DNA of 64,000 bases. Origin: Rhodocyclales bacterium. Lineage in GTDB: Bacteria > Pseudomonadota > Gammaproteobacteria > Burkholderiales > Rhodocyclaceae. Shown here piece by piece: positions 51,668-61,849 of this stretch. The DNA is taken from contig PQAF01000010.1 in the NCBI GenBank assembly GCA_003105015.1, forward strand, positions 1 to 64,000, read 5' to 3'. Within the stretch, counting starts at the first letter, position 1, and each line of letters opens with the position of its first letter. The translations under genes were made by a program, and so were the position numbers. The notes under the pieces were generated by a model. It was not told the origin of the DNA. It was given only the letters and a program-made list of their open reading frames with translations, and ran no database searches.

Positions 51668-52213
51668 CTACTTCTTCGCGGTGACGATACGGAACTTGAT
51701 CTGTACGTCGTCGGCGACGGTGGAGGTGTCCTTCCACTCGCCTTCGCCGATGTTGAACTGCAGGCGCTTGATCGGCAGCACGCCTTCGAAGACCTGCTGG
51801 CCGGCCTCGGCCTTGAAGCTCACCGGCGCGACGACGTCGCGCGTGATGCCCTTGATGGTGAGCTTGCCGGCGGCCTCGAATTTGCCGGCGCCGGCCGGCT
51901 TGATGGCGCTGGTGACGAAGGTGGCCTTGGGGAATTTCGCGGCGTTGAACCATTCCGGCTTGACCGTCTCGCGGTTGAAGTCCTCGGCGCCGAGGTCGAA
52001 GCTGGCGATGTCGATCTCGACGCTGGCTTTCCCTTCCGCCGGCTTGGCCGGGTCGAAGCTGACCTGCGCCGTGAAGCGCTTGAACTTGCCGTCCACCGGC
52101 ACGCCCATCTGCTTCGAGACGGCGACGACGCTGCTCTTGGCGGCGTCGAACTGGGCCAAGGCCGGGGCGAGGAGCAGGGCGCCGAGCGCCAGGGCGGTTG
52201 CGGTCTTCTTCAT
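51668..52213 (-). CDS. YceI family periplasmic lipid-binding protein (2)
   Basis: This 181-residue YceI protein has a signal peptide (MKKTATALALGALLLAPALA) and the barrel segments VDGKFKRFTAQVSFDP, EDFNRETVKPEWFNAAKFP and AAGKLTIKGITRDVVAPV. It diverges strongly from its neighbour, so the duplication is old or the two were recruited separately. It starts one base after the cytochrome b561 stop and shares its operon. Confidence 0.93.
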   Translation of the reverse strand: MKKTATALALGALLLAPALAQFDAAKSSVVAVSKQMGVPVDGKFKRFTAQVSFDPAKPAEGKASVEIDIASFDLGAEDFNRETVKPEWFNAAKFPKATFVTSAIKPAGAGKFEAAGKLTIKGITRDVVAPVSFKAEAGQQVFEGVLPIKRLQFNIGEGEWKDTSTVADDVQIKFRIVTAKK

Positions 52214-52214
52214 G

Positions 52215-52766
52215 TCATTTCTTTCTGTCGAGGAGGGGGATCATGCGGCCGAGCACCTCGTCGCGGTCGACGACGTAGTGCTTGAGCGCCGCCGCGACAT
52301 GGGTGATCACCAGCGCCGCCATGGTGAAATTGAGGATCTGGTGCACCGTCGCCAGCATGTCGCCGATTTCCTTGTCCTTGGTTAACAGGTCGGGCAGGGG
52401 GATTATTCCCAGGTAGACCGTCTGGAAGCCCTTGGCCGAGCTCATCAGCCAGCCGGAGACGGGCACGGCGAGGATCAGCACGTAGAGCAGGTGGTGCGTG
52501 GCGACGGAGGCGATGCGCTGCCAGGCCGGCTGGCCTGCGGGCGGCGGCGGCGCGGGGTGCCGGATGCGCCAGGCGACGCGGGCGATCGCCAGCAGGAACA
52601 CCGTGACGCCGATCCACTTGTGGTACGAGTAGAGCTTCAGCCGCCCCGGCGAGAAGGGCAGGTCGTGCATGTACACGCCGAGCGGGAAGGCGCAGAAGAT
52701 CAGCAGGGCGATCAGCCAGTGCAGGCCGATGGCGGTGCGGCTGTAGCCGATGGTCGGCAGGGTCAT
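52215..52766 (-). CDS. Cytochrome b561
   Basis: This 183-residue four-helix diheme membrane protein of the bacterial CybB family has the heme-ligand histidines visible in IGLHWLIALLIF, YSYHKWIGV, THHLLYVLIL and VHQILNF. CybB-type proteins move electrons between quinol and superoxide or other acceptors. The start overlaps the MarR gene by four bases (ATGA), so the regulator and cytochrome are co-translated. Confidence 0.93.
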   Translation of the reverse strand: MTLPTIGYSRTAIGLHWLIALLIFCAFPLGVYMHDLPFSPGRLKLYSYHKWIGVTVFLLAIARVAWRIRHPAPPPPAGQPAWQRIASVATHHLLYVLILAVPVSGWLMSSAKGFQTVYLGIIPLPDLLTKDKEIGDMLATVHQILNFTMAALVITHVAAALKHYVVDRDEVLGRMIPLLDRKK

Positions 52767-53260
52767 TCTTGTTCTCCGGTGCGCCGGGCTTTCCTGCGAC
52801 CGCCGCGGGTGGTTGAAGGTTCCGCGCCGGGCGCGGCCTCGAAGGCCTCGCGCAGGCCGCGCAGGGCCGATTCGATGCGCTGCAGCTGCGCCGGCGCGAG
52901 GTCGCCGAGCGCCTGGCGCAGGTGGTCGAGGTGGGCGACGAAGGCGCGGTCGAACAGGCGCGCGCCGGCCGGCGTCAGGCTGACGATCATGCTGCGGCCG
53001 TCCTCGGCCGAGGCGCTGCGCCGCACCAGGCGCTGCGCTTCCAGCCGGTCGACCACGCCGGTCAGCGTGCCCTTGGTGATGAGCGTCTTTTCGCCCAGTT
53101 CCTTGAAGCTCATGCCCGGCGTGTTGCCGAGCGTGGCGACGATGTCGAACTGCGACGGCGTGAGGCCCATGTTGCGCACGTGGGCGCCGGAGTAGGCCTC
53201 GAAGGCCTGATAGCAGCGGGCCAGTTCTCTCAGCATCGGCAGGAAGGGTTCGCGCGGCAA
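52763..53260 (-). CDS. MarR family transcriptional regulator
   Basis: This 165-residue winged-helix repressor shows the MarR core: RNMGLTPSQFDIVATLG, FKELGEKTLITKGTLTGVVDRLEAQRLVRRS, and SLTPAGARLFD. The open frame starts at TTG 53260; ATG 53236 (MLRELARCYQAF) is an alternative. The basic C-terminal tail (GGRRKARR) is unusual. It probably represses its own operon through the large palindrome upstream. Confidence 0.92.
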   Translation of the reverse strand: MPREPFLPMLRELARCYQAFEAYSGAHVRNMGLTPSQFDIVATLGNTPGMSFKELGEKTLITKGTLTGVVDRLEAQRLVRRSASAEDGRSMIVSLTPAGARLFDRAFVAHLDHLRQALGDLAPAQLQRIESALRGLREAFEAAPGAEPSTTRGGRRKARRTGEQE

Positions 53261-53271
53261 GGCGGCGGGTC

Positions 53272-53322
53272 CAGTTAGTTCTAATGCGGACTATATTAGT
53301 ACGCATTAGAACTAACTGTCAA
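53272..53322 (-). promoter_or_regulatory. MarR operator with embedded promoter
   Basis: A 17-bp inverted repeat (CAGTTAGTTCTAATGCG, 53272-53288, and its complement at 53302-53318) surrounds an inner palindrome ACTATATTAGT (53290-53300). Each outer arm holds a TTAGNNCTAA dyad. On the minus strand TTGACA (53317-53322) and TAATAT (53293-53298), 18 bp apart, form a promoter lying almost wholly inside the palindrome. Confidence 0.82.
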
Positions 53323-53352
53323 GCCGGGGTTCCGGCGATGCTGCGGCGGGGG

Positions 53353-53586
53353 TCAGCGGCGGGCTTCGAGCTCGGCGAGGCGGGCTTCGAGGGCGTCCAG
53401 CTTCGCGCGCGTGCGGGCGAGCACCTCGCGCTGCACCTCGAATTCCTCGCGCGGGACGAAATCCAGGCGGGCGAAGAAGCCGTTGAGGAGCGCGCGGGCG
53501 TTCTTTTCGAGGTCGCGCGCCGGGCCGCTGGCGGCCAGTTCGGCAAGGCGGGCGGAGAGTTCGTCGAGGAGCTTCGGGTCGAGCAT
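53353..53586 (-). CDS. ubiK: Ubiquinone biosynthesis accessory factor UbiK
   Basis: This 77-residue BMFP-family protein supports ubiquinone assembly with UbiJ. It has an amphipathic N-terminal helix (MLDPKLLDELSARLAEL) and a C-terminal coiled coil (VLARTRAKLDALEARLAELEARR). The frame extends upstream, but ATG 53586 is the family start. It lies back to back with the nitrogen-regulated porin operon and 35 bp upstream of the MarR operator. Placement beside b561 and the YceI genes makes a quinone theme. Confidence 0.9.
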   Translation of the reverse strand: MLDPKLLDELSARLAELAASGPARDLEKNARALLNGFFARLDFVPREEFEVQREVLARTRAKLDALEARLAELEARR

Positions 53587-53645
53587 GGCGTGAAGGATGT
53601 CGATGGGCGTTCGCGACAAGTATGCCGAAAAACGCTCCGGCAGGC

Positions 53646-53662
53646 CGCACCAGCTTAGTGCG
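53646..53662. promoter_or_regulatory. Candidate NtrC binding site
   Basis: The bases CGCACCAGCTTAGTGCG form an inverted repeat close to the NtrC consensus TGCACC-N5-GGTGCA. It lies about 95 bp upstream of the sigma54 promoter that serves the porin-glnK-amtB operon, a usual position for an NtrC enhancer. Confidence 0.55.
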
Positions 53663-53755
53663 GCGGCGGAAAAACACGCGAGGTCTTGGTGCGCGATGGA
53701 TTTCCCGGATCTCGTGCGACGCTCCATCCTGTTGAAATCCAATGATTTTTCAAGC

Positions 53756-53771
53756 TGGCACGCTTGATGCA
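53756..53771 (+). promoter_or_regulatory. Sigma54 promoter of porin-glnK-amtB
   Basis: The bases TGGCACGCTTGATGCA match the sigma54 consensus TGGCACG-N4-TTGCA at all but one position, with correct -24/-12 spacing. It lies 45 bp before the porin ATG and drives nitrogen-status genes, which supports the call. Confidence 0.8.
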
Positions 53772-53816
53772 AAGGAGGAGGTGTCTTTTTTGTCACTTCG
53801 ATCCAAGGAGCCCATC

Positions 53817-54674
53817 ATGCGTAAGACCCCGACCCTGCTTGCCGGCGCCGTATCCGCCGCACTGACTTTTCCCGCGATCGGCCATGCCCAGACCGCGCCG
53901 GCGGCCGAGGCCAGCCCGCACACGCTGACCGCCAACATCGGCCTCTACAGCAGCTACCGCTTTCGCGGCATCGACCAGACCTTCGGCAAGCCGGCCCTGC
54001 AGGGCGGCTTCGACTACGCGCATGCCAGCGGCTTCTACGCCGGCAACTGGAACTCCAATGTGAACGCCGGCGCGGGTTACCCCTCCGGCAACCTGGAGAT
54101 GGATTTCTACGGCGGCTGGAAGAAGACCTGGGGCGACTGGGGCCTCGACGTCGGCGCCATCTATTACTACTACCCCGGCACCAACGCCAGCCTCGCCCAG
54201 GGCACGCAACTCACCAATGCGCGCACCACCAGCGTTCACACCGGGCGCGTGGACAACACCGAGGTCTATATCGGCGGCAGCTGGAAGTTCGTCTCGCTGA
54301 AGTACTTCCATGCCGTCGACGACTACTTCTCGGTGCCGAAGACCAGCGGCTCGGGCTACATCGACCTGTCGGCGAGCTACGACCTGGGCGGCGGCTGGGG
54401 CATCAACGGCCACCTCGGCCACCTGCGCTTCAAGAACTTCCACAACGGCCGCTCCAACGGCAACTACACCGACTGGAAGCTCGGCGTGACCAAGGACATT
54501 TCCGGCTGGGTGATCGGCGCCGCCTACGTCGGCACCAACGCCAAGGGCAGCTGCTCGCCGAACGTCGCCGGCCTGGTCCAGCCCTACTGCTTCGGCAACG
54601 ATGCGCTGGGCGCGACCAGCACCAAGAACGCCGGGCGCGACACCCTGATCCTCTCGGTCAGCCGCACTTTCTAG
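53817..54674 (+). CDS. TorF family putative outer-membrane porin
   Basis: This 285-residue outer-membrane beta-barrel has a signal peptide (MRKTPTLLAGAVSAALTFPAIGHA). The TIGR02001/TorF-type body includes LYSSYRFRGIDQTFGKPALQGGFDY and WGDWGLDVGAIYYYYPG, and it ends in aromatic ...LSVSRTF, the usual outer-membrane insertion signal. It is conserved directly upstream of glnK-amtB in betaproteobacteria and may admit ammonium or small nitrogen compounds. A GGAG ribosome-binding site precedes ATG 53817. Confidence 0.9.
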   Translation: MRKTPTLLAGAVSAALTFPAIGHAQTAPAAEASPHTLTANIGLYSSYRFRGIDQTFGKPALQGGFDYAHASGFYAGNWNSNVNAGAGYPSGNLEMDFYGGWKKTWGDWGLDVGAIYYYYPGTNASLAQGTQLTNARTTSVHTGRVDNTEVYIGGSWKFVSLKYFHAVDDYFSVPKTSGSGYIDLSASYDLGGGWGINGHLGHLRFKNFHNGRSNGNYTDWKLGVTKDISGWVIGAAYVGTNAKGSCSPNVAGLVQPYCFGNDALGATSTKNAGRDTLILSVSRTF

Positions 54675-55025
<351 letters not shown>

Positions 55026-55035
55026 GAGAAATGCC

Positions 55036-56499
55036 ATGAGAAAGCTGTTTGCAATCCTGATGCTGGCCGTCGGCCTCGCCGCCGCCGCGCCGGTGCTGGC
55101 CGAGGAGAAGGCGGCGCCGGCAGCGGAGGCGGCCGCGCCGGCTGCCGTCGTCGCGGCCGCTGCGGCAGAAGCGCCGCCCGCCGCCGCGCCCGTGCCGAAC
55201 AAGGGCGACACGGCGTGGATGACGGTGGCCACCGTGCTGGTGATCCTGATGACCATTCCCGGCCTGGCGCTGTTCTACGGCGGCCTGGTGCGCGCCAAGA
55301 ACATGCTCTCGGTGCTGATGCAGGTCTTCGTCATTTTCTCGCTGATCAGCGTGCTGTGGGCGATCTACGGCTACACGCTGGCCTTCGGCGGCGGCGGTTC
55401 CTTCTACGGCGGCCTCGACAAGCTGTTCCTGAAGGGCGTCACCGTCGACTCGATTGCCGCCACCTTCAGCAAGGGGGTGGTCATCTCCGAGCTGACCTTC
55501 ATCGCCTTCCAGGCCACTTTCGCCGCCATCACCTGCGCGCTGATCGTCGGCGCCTTCGCCGAGCGCATGAAGTTCTCCGCGGTGCTGCTGTTCTCGGTGA
55601 TCTGGTTCACCTTCGCCTACCTGCCGATGGCGCACATGGTGTGGTACTGGGACGGCCCGGACGCCATCACCGACGCCGCCTCGCTGGAGGCCGTCACCGC
55701 GGCGGCCGGCTGGCTGTGGGCCAAGGGCGCGCTCGACTTCGCCGGCGGCACGGTGGTGCACATCAACGCCGGCGTGGCCGGCCTCGTCGGCGCCTACCTG
55801 GTCGGCAAGCGCGTCGGCTACGGCAAGGAGTCGATGGCGCCGCACTCGCTGACGACGACCATGATCGGCGCCTCGCTCCTGTGGGTGGGCTGGTTCGGCT
55901 TCAACGCCGGCTCCAACCTGGAGGCGACCGGCACCGCGGCGCTGGCCTTCCTCAACACCCTGGTGGCGACCGGCGCGGCGACGTTGTCCTGGACCCTGGC
56001 CGAGTGGCTGCTGAAGGGCAAGCCCTCGATGCTGGGTTCCGCCTCCGGCGCGGTGGCGGGACTGGTGGCGATCACGCCGGCCTGCGGCTTCGTCGGCCCG
56101 ATGGGCGCCATCGTCATCGGCCTGGTCGCCGGCGCGGTCTGCCTGTGGGGTGTGAATGGCCTGAAGAAGCTGCTCGGCGCGGACGACGCGCTCGACGTCT
56201 TCGGCGTGCATGGCGTGGGCGGCATCGTCGGCGCCCTCCTGACCGGCGTCTTCGTCTCGCCGGACCTGGGCGGCACCGGGGTCTACGACTACGTCGCCAA
56301 CAAGGTCGGCGAGTTCAGCATGGGCACGCAGATCGTCAGCCAGCTCTGGGGCGTGGGCACCGCCATCGTCTGGTCCGGCGTGGTCTCCTTCGTCGCCTTC
56401 AAGATCGTCGATCTCACGATCGGACTGCGCGTGCCGGAAGAGGAAGAGCGCGAGGGTCTCGACATCACCTCGCACGGCGAGAGCGCCTACCACTACTGA
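55036..56499 (+). CDS. amtB: Ammonium transporter AmtB
   Basis: This 487-residue ammonium channel has a cleavable signal sequence, an Ala-rich linker (about residues 20-55) and 11 membrane helices. Conserved segments are TVLVILMTIPGLALFYGGLVRAKN, the first pore His in VVHINAGVAGLVGAY and the second in DVFGVHGVGGIVGALLTG. The cytoplasmic tail EEEEREGLDITSHGESAY is the GlnK-binding C-terminus. It ends at a strong terminator. Confidence 0.97.
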   Translation: MRKLFAILMLAVGLAAAAPVLAEEKAAPAAEAAAPAAVVAAAAAEAPPAAAPVPNKGDTAWMTVATVLVILMTIPGLALFYGGLVRAKNMLSVLMQVFVIFSLISVLWAIYGYTLAFGGGGSFYGGLDKLFLKGVTVDSIAATFSKGVVISELTFIAFQATFAAITCALIVGAFAERMKFSAVLLFSVIWFTFAYLPMAHMVWYWDGPDAITDAASLEAVTAAAGWLWAKGALDFAGGTVVHINAGVAGLVGAYLVGKRVGYGKESMAPHSLTTTMIGASLLWVGWFGFNAGSNLEATGTAALAFLNTLVATGAATLSWTLAEWLLKGKPSMLGSASGAVAGLVAITPACGFVGPMGAIVIGLVAGAVCLWGVNGLKKLLGADDALDVFGVHGVGGIVGALLTGVFVSPDLGGTGVYDYVANKVGEFSMGTQIVSQLWGVGTAIVWSGVVSFVAFKIVDLTIGLRVPEEEEREGLDITSHGESAYHY

Positions 56500-56526
56500 C
56501 CTTCGCCCTCCCTCGGAGGTCGGTGA

Positions 56527-56559
56527 CGGGCGCCCCGGGAAACCGGGGCGCCCGTTTTT
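56527..56559 (+). terminator. Intrinsic terminator after amtB
   Basis: A 12-bp perfect stem (CGGGCGCCCCGG/CCGGGGCGCCCG) with a GAAA tetraloop is followed by five T residues. It ends the porin-glnK-amtB transcript just before the converging purU. Confidence 0.95.
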
Positions 56560-56562
56560 CAT

Positions 56563-57425
56563 TCACCTGAAGACGACGGTGCGGTTGCCGTTGAGCAGCA
56601 CGCGGTCCTCGACGTGGTAGCGCAGGCCGCGCGCCAGCACCGCCTTCTCGATGTCCTTGCCGTAGCGCACCAGGTCCTCCACCGTGTCGCCGTGGTCGAT
56701 GCGCACGGTGTCCTGCTCGATGATCGGGCCGGCGTCGAGCTCCGCCGTGACGAAATGGCAGGTGGCGCCGATCAGCTTGACGCCGCGGCGGTAGGCCTGG
56801 TGGTAGGGCTTGGCGCCGACGAAGGAGGGCAGGAAGGAGTGGTGGATGTTGATGATCCTTCCGGGGTATTTCTCGCACAACTCCGGCGGCAGGATCTGCA
56901 TGTAGCGCGCCAGCACCATGGCGTCGCCGCGCGCCGCCTCGAACAGGCGCAGGATCTCGGCGTTGGCCTCGCGCCGGTTGTCGGCCGTCACCGGCACGTG
57001 GTGGAAGGGGATGCCGTGCCACTCGACGAAACCGCGGAAGGTCTCGTGGTTGGAGATGACGCAGGGAATCTCGACGTCGAGCTCCTTCGACTGCCATCGC
57101 GCCAGCAGGTCGTAGAGGCAGTGCTCCTGCTTCGAGACGAGGACGACGATGCGTTTCTTCGCAGCGGAATCCGCGATGCGCCAGTCCATGCTGAACTCGC
57201 CGGCGATGGGCTGGAAGCGGCGGCGGAACTCGGCGAGGTCGAAGGGCAGCGAATCGGCCTTGATCTCGATGCGCATGAAATAGCGCTGCGTGTCGTCGTC
57301 GGCGTGGTGGCTGGTTTCCAGGATCCAGCCCTTGTTGTCGGCGATGAAGGTGGCGACACGGGCGACGATGCCGACGCGGTCGGGGCAGGCGGCGGTCAGG
57401 GTGTAGCGGCGTTGTGCGTGCACGG

Positions 57426-57429
<4 letters not shown>
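56563..57429 (-). CDS. purU: Formyltetrahydrofolate deformylase
   Basis: PurU releases formate from 10-formyl-THF for purine synthesis. The 288 residues have an N-terminal ACT domain (RYTLTAACPDRVGIVARVATFI), then a formyltransferase-like core with INIHHSFLPSFVGAKPYHQAY and the catalytic GATCHFVTAELDAGPII. The start is taken at GTG 57427-57429, overlapping the ABC-F stop (GTGA); GTG 57423 is equally possible. It is convergent with amtB. Confidence 0.95.
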
Positions 57430-59306
<1,877 letters not shown>

Positions 59307-59380
59307 AATTTGTTACATCGCCGGGGTGACCGGCGAGGGAAAAAGGCGCTATTGTACGCATGCTTGTTCGAGAGACCGTC

Positions 59381-60028
59381 ATGAAGCGCCTGCTGATCCC
59401 GTTGTTCTGCCTGTTCGCCTCCGCCGCCTGGGGGCAGAATCCCGCGCCCGCCACCATCACCGAGGCGGAGCGCGAGCAACTGCTCGACCGGGCGAAGTCC
59501 CTCAAGGCGGAAGCCTCGCGCATCAAGCAGGAGGCCGAAAGGAAGCAGGCGGAAGCCAACACCGAATGCTGGAAGAAGACGCTGGTGTCGGGCTGCCAGC
59601 GGGATGCCCGGCGGGAATATCTCGACAGCATGGCCGCAGCCCGCAAGCTGGATGTGGATGCCAAGAAGATCGAGCGCGAGGTGCGCGAACGCGACCGCGC
59701 CACCAAACAGGCGAAGCAGGCCGCCGAGGCGCCGCAGAAGCAGGCCGAGCGCGAGAAGAAAATCGCCAGGGAGAAGGAAAAGGCGGCCGAGCAGCAGCAG
59801 CAGCGCGAGAAGAAGGCGGCCGAGAAGGAGCAGGAGGCGCTGAAGGGCAGCGCCCGCGCCCGCGAAAGCGAGCGCGAGCGCCAGGAAAAACTCGAGGCAC
59901 GCCGGCAGAAGGAAGAGAAAGCCGAACGCAAGGCGCTCGAGCGGGAAAAGAAGCGCAAGCGGCTCGCCGAGGACCGGGCCCGGCAACTGGAGAAGGCGCA
60001 GCAGCAGGGCCAGGCGGTTCCGCAGTAG
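59381..60028 (+). CDS. Exported highly charged coiled-coil protein
   Basis: This protein of about 215 residues has a signal peptide (MKRLLIPLFCLFASAAWG) and an almost wholly helical body of Lys, Glu, Gln and Arg heptads that predicts a long coiled coil. Two cysteines (NTECWKKTLVSGCQRDA) near residues 63 and 71 could form a disulfide. No known enzymatic domain is seen. It diverges from the ABC-F gene and converges on the acyltransferase gene, whose stop abuts its own. The function is unknown. Confidence 0.8.
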   Translation: MKRLLIPLFCLFASAAWGQNPAPATITEAEREQLLDRAKSLKAEASRIKQEAERKQAEANTECWKKTLVSGCQRDARREYLDSMAAARKLDVDAKKIEREVRERDRATKQAKQAAEAPQKQAEREKKIAREKEKAAEQQQQREKKAAEKEQEALKGSARARESERERQEKLEARRQKEEKAERKALEREKKRKRLAEDRARQLEKAQQQGQAVPQ

Positions 60029-60595
60029 CTATCTGAAGCGGATGTCTCCTTCCTTCCCGGGCCTTTTCCCCCGCTTGTCCGCGTAATAGGCGCGAATCCG
60101 CGCCAGATCCTCCGCTTCGTTCCCGCTCAGAGCCATCCAGTTCTCGACACCCACTTCGCGCCGCGAATAGTCGATGAAGGCCAGGCCCAGCGGGACCTTC
60201 GCGGCAACCGCGACGCGGTAGAAGCCGGATTTCCAGTGGTCGACCTTCGAACGCGTGCCTTCCGGCGCGATGGCCAGATAGAGGCTGTCGGCCCTGGCGA
60301 AGGCCTCGATGAGGCCATCGACGAAGCCGGTGCTCTGGCGTCGATCGACCGGTATGCCGCCGAGGCGGCGAAACAGGCCGCCGAAGGGCGGGCGGAACAA
60401 GGTGTGCTTGCCGACGAAGCCGATCGGGATGGCGACGGCGAAGCGGGCCAGGATGCCGACGATGAAGTCCCAGTTCGAGGTGTGCGGATAGACGATCACC
60501 ACCGCCTTCGGCACCGGCGGCCAGACCAGCTTCACGCGCCAGCCGAAGAGCCGCAGCAGCGCGCCGCAGAAGCGCGCGAACGGGCCGGGCCGCAT
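60029..60595 (-). CDS. Lysophospholipid acyltransferase-like protein
   Basis: This PlsC-like acyltransferase of about 188 residues has the HxxxxD catalytic motif (YPHTSNWDFIVGI), a substrate-binding PPFGGLFRRLGGIPVDR and an EGTR-type block (IAPEGTRSKVDHW). It lies in the acyltransferase/1-acylglycerol-3-phosphate family but is shorter than PlsC, so the acceptor is uncertain. ATG 60595 is chosen. Upstream the frame is open for a long way opposite the methyltransferase gene, which is a shadow. Confidence 0.88.
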   Translation of the reverse strand: MRPGPFARFCGALLRLFGWRVKLVWPPVPKAVVIVYPHTSNWDFIVGILARFAVAIPIGFVGKHTLFRPPFGGLFRRLGGIPVDRRQSTGFVDGLIEAFARADSLYLAIAPEGTRSKVDHWKSGFYRVAVAAKVPLGLAFIDYSRREVGVENWMALSGNEAEDLARIRAYYADKRGKRPGKEGDIRFR

Positions 60596-60670
60596 GTTAA
60601 TATTCGTCGTCAAGTTCTTCTCGAGCCAGGCGCTGCACCGCACCCCAGGCCCGCATTCTACTGAATCCCC

Positions 60671-61840
60671 ATGAGCACAGAGGCGCAACGCGACATCGCC
60701 CGCCACGGCCAGGTATTCACCCCGCCGGCCATCGTCGACGCCATGCTGGCGCTGCGCCGCAACCGGGGCCGCGTGCTGGAGCCGGCCTGCGGCGACGGCG
60801 CCTTCTCGTCCCGCATCCCGGGCTGCACCGCCATCGAGCTGGACCCGACGCACTGTCCGGCGGGCGCGCTGAACATCGACTTCTTCGCCTATCCCGAGAC
60901 GGAGAAGTTCGACACCATCATCGGCAATCCGCCCTACGTCAAGGCGCGCGACATCCTGCCCGGCACGCGCCGGCACCTCGGCTCGCAGCTCTTGAACGGT
61001 CACGCCAACCTGTATCTGTTCTTCATCGAGAAGTGCGTGCGCCACCTGAAGCCGGGCGGCGAGCTGATCTTCATCACGCCGCGCGACTTCCTGAAATCCA
61101 CGGGCAGCGCCCGGCTGAACACCTGGCTGTTCGACCAGGGCACGCTCACCGATTTCCAGGAGCTGGGCGACGCCCGCGTCTTCGACGGCGTCGTGCCCAA
61201 CTGCGCCATCTGGCGCTTCGAGAAGGGCAACCTGAAACGGCGCCTCGCCGACGGCCGCCGCATGGCGCTCTCCGGCGGCCAGATCCTGCTCACCCGCGGC
61301 ATCTACAGCGTGCCGCTTGCCAGCGTCTTCGCCGTGAAGGTCGGCGCGGTGTCGGGCGCCGACGAGATCTTCGCCAACGCCGAATTGGGCAACGCCGATT
61401 TCGTCTGCTCGAAGACGGCGCAGACGGGCGAGCTGCGCCGCATGATCTACCTCGACCGCGAGGGGCCGATCGCCTGCCTGGAGCCGTTCAAGGAGCGCCT
61501 GCTGGCGCGGCGGGTGACGAAGTTCGACGAGTCGAACTGGTGGAAGTGGGGCCGCCGTCACCATGTGTCGGAGGCCCCGCGCATCTACGTCAACCAGAAG
61601 ACGCGCAATGCCCGCCCCTTCTTCCTCGATGCCTGCCGCAACTACGACGGCTCCATCCTGGCACTGTTTCCGCACCGCCGCGACGCCGACCTGGCGCGAT
61701 TGCGCGACCTGCTCAACGAGGTGGACTGGGCCGAGCTGGGCTTCGTCTGCGACGGCCGCTTCCTCTTTGCCCAGCGCAGCCTGGAGCATGCCCTGCTGCC
61801 CGAAGCCTTCGCGCCGTTCACGGTGCGCGGACTGGTATAA
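60671..61840 (+). CDS. Solitary N6-adenine DNA methyltransferase
   Basis: This 389-residue class I methyltransferase has the SAM motif LEPACGDGAFSSRIPG (about residues 38-53), an acidic motif II (AIELDPTHC) and catalytic motif IV IIGNPPYVKARD, the signature of TaqI/Eco57I-like adenine methylases. The C-terminal half carries a putative target-recognition domain. No restriction endonuclease or specificity subunit lies nearby, so it is either a solitary epigenetic methylase or an RNA/protein methylase of this fold. It precedes gshA by nine bases. Confidence 0.8.
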   Translation: MSTEAQRDIARHGQVFTPPAIVDAMLALRRNRGRVLEPACGDGAFSSRIPGCTAIELDPTHCPAGALNIDFFAYPETEKFDTIIGNPPYVKARDILPGTRRHLGSQLLNGHANLYLFFIEKCVRHLKPGGELIFITPRDFLKSTGSARLNTWLFDQGTLTDFQELGDARVFDGVVPNCAIWRFEKGNLKRRLADGRRMALSGGQILLTRGIYSVPLASVFAVKVGAVSGADEIFANAELGNADFVCSKTAQTGELRRMIYLDREGPIACLEPFKERLLARRVTKFDESNWWKWGRRHHVSEAPRIYVNQKTRNARPFFLDACRNYDGSILALFPHRRDADLARLRDLLNEVDWAELGFVCDGRFLFAQRSLEHALLPEAFAPFTVRGLV

Positions 61841-61849
61841 GATCGGCCC

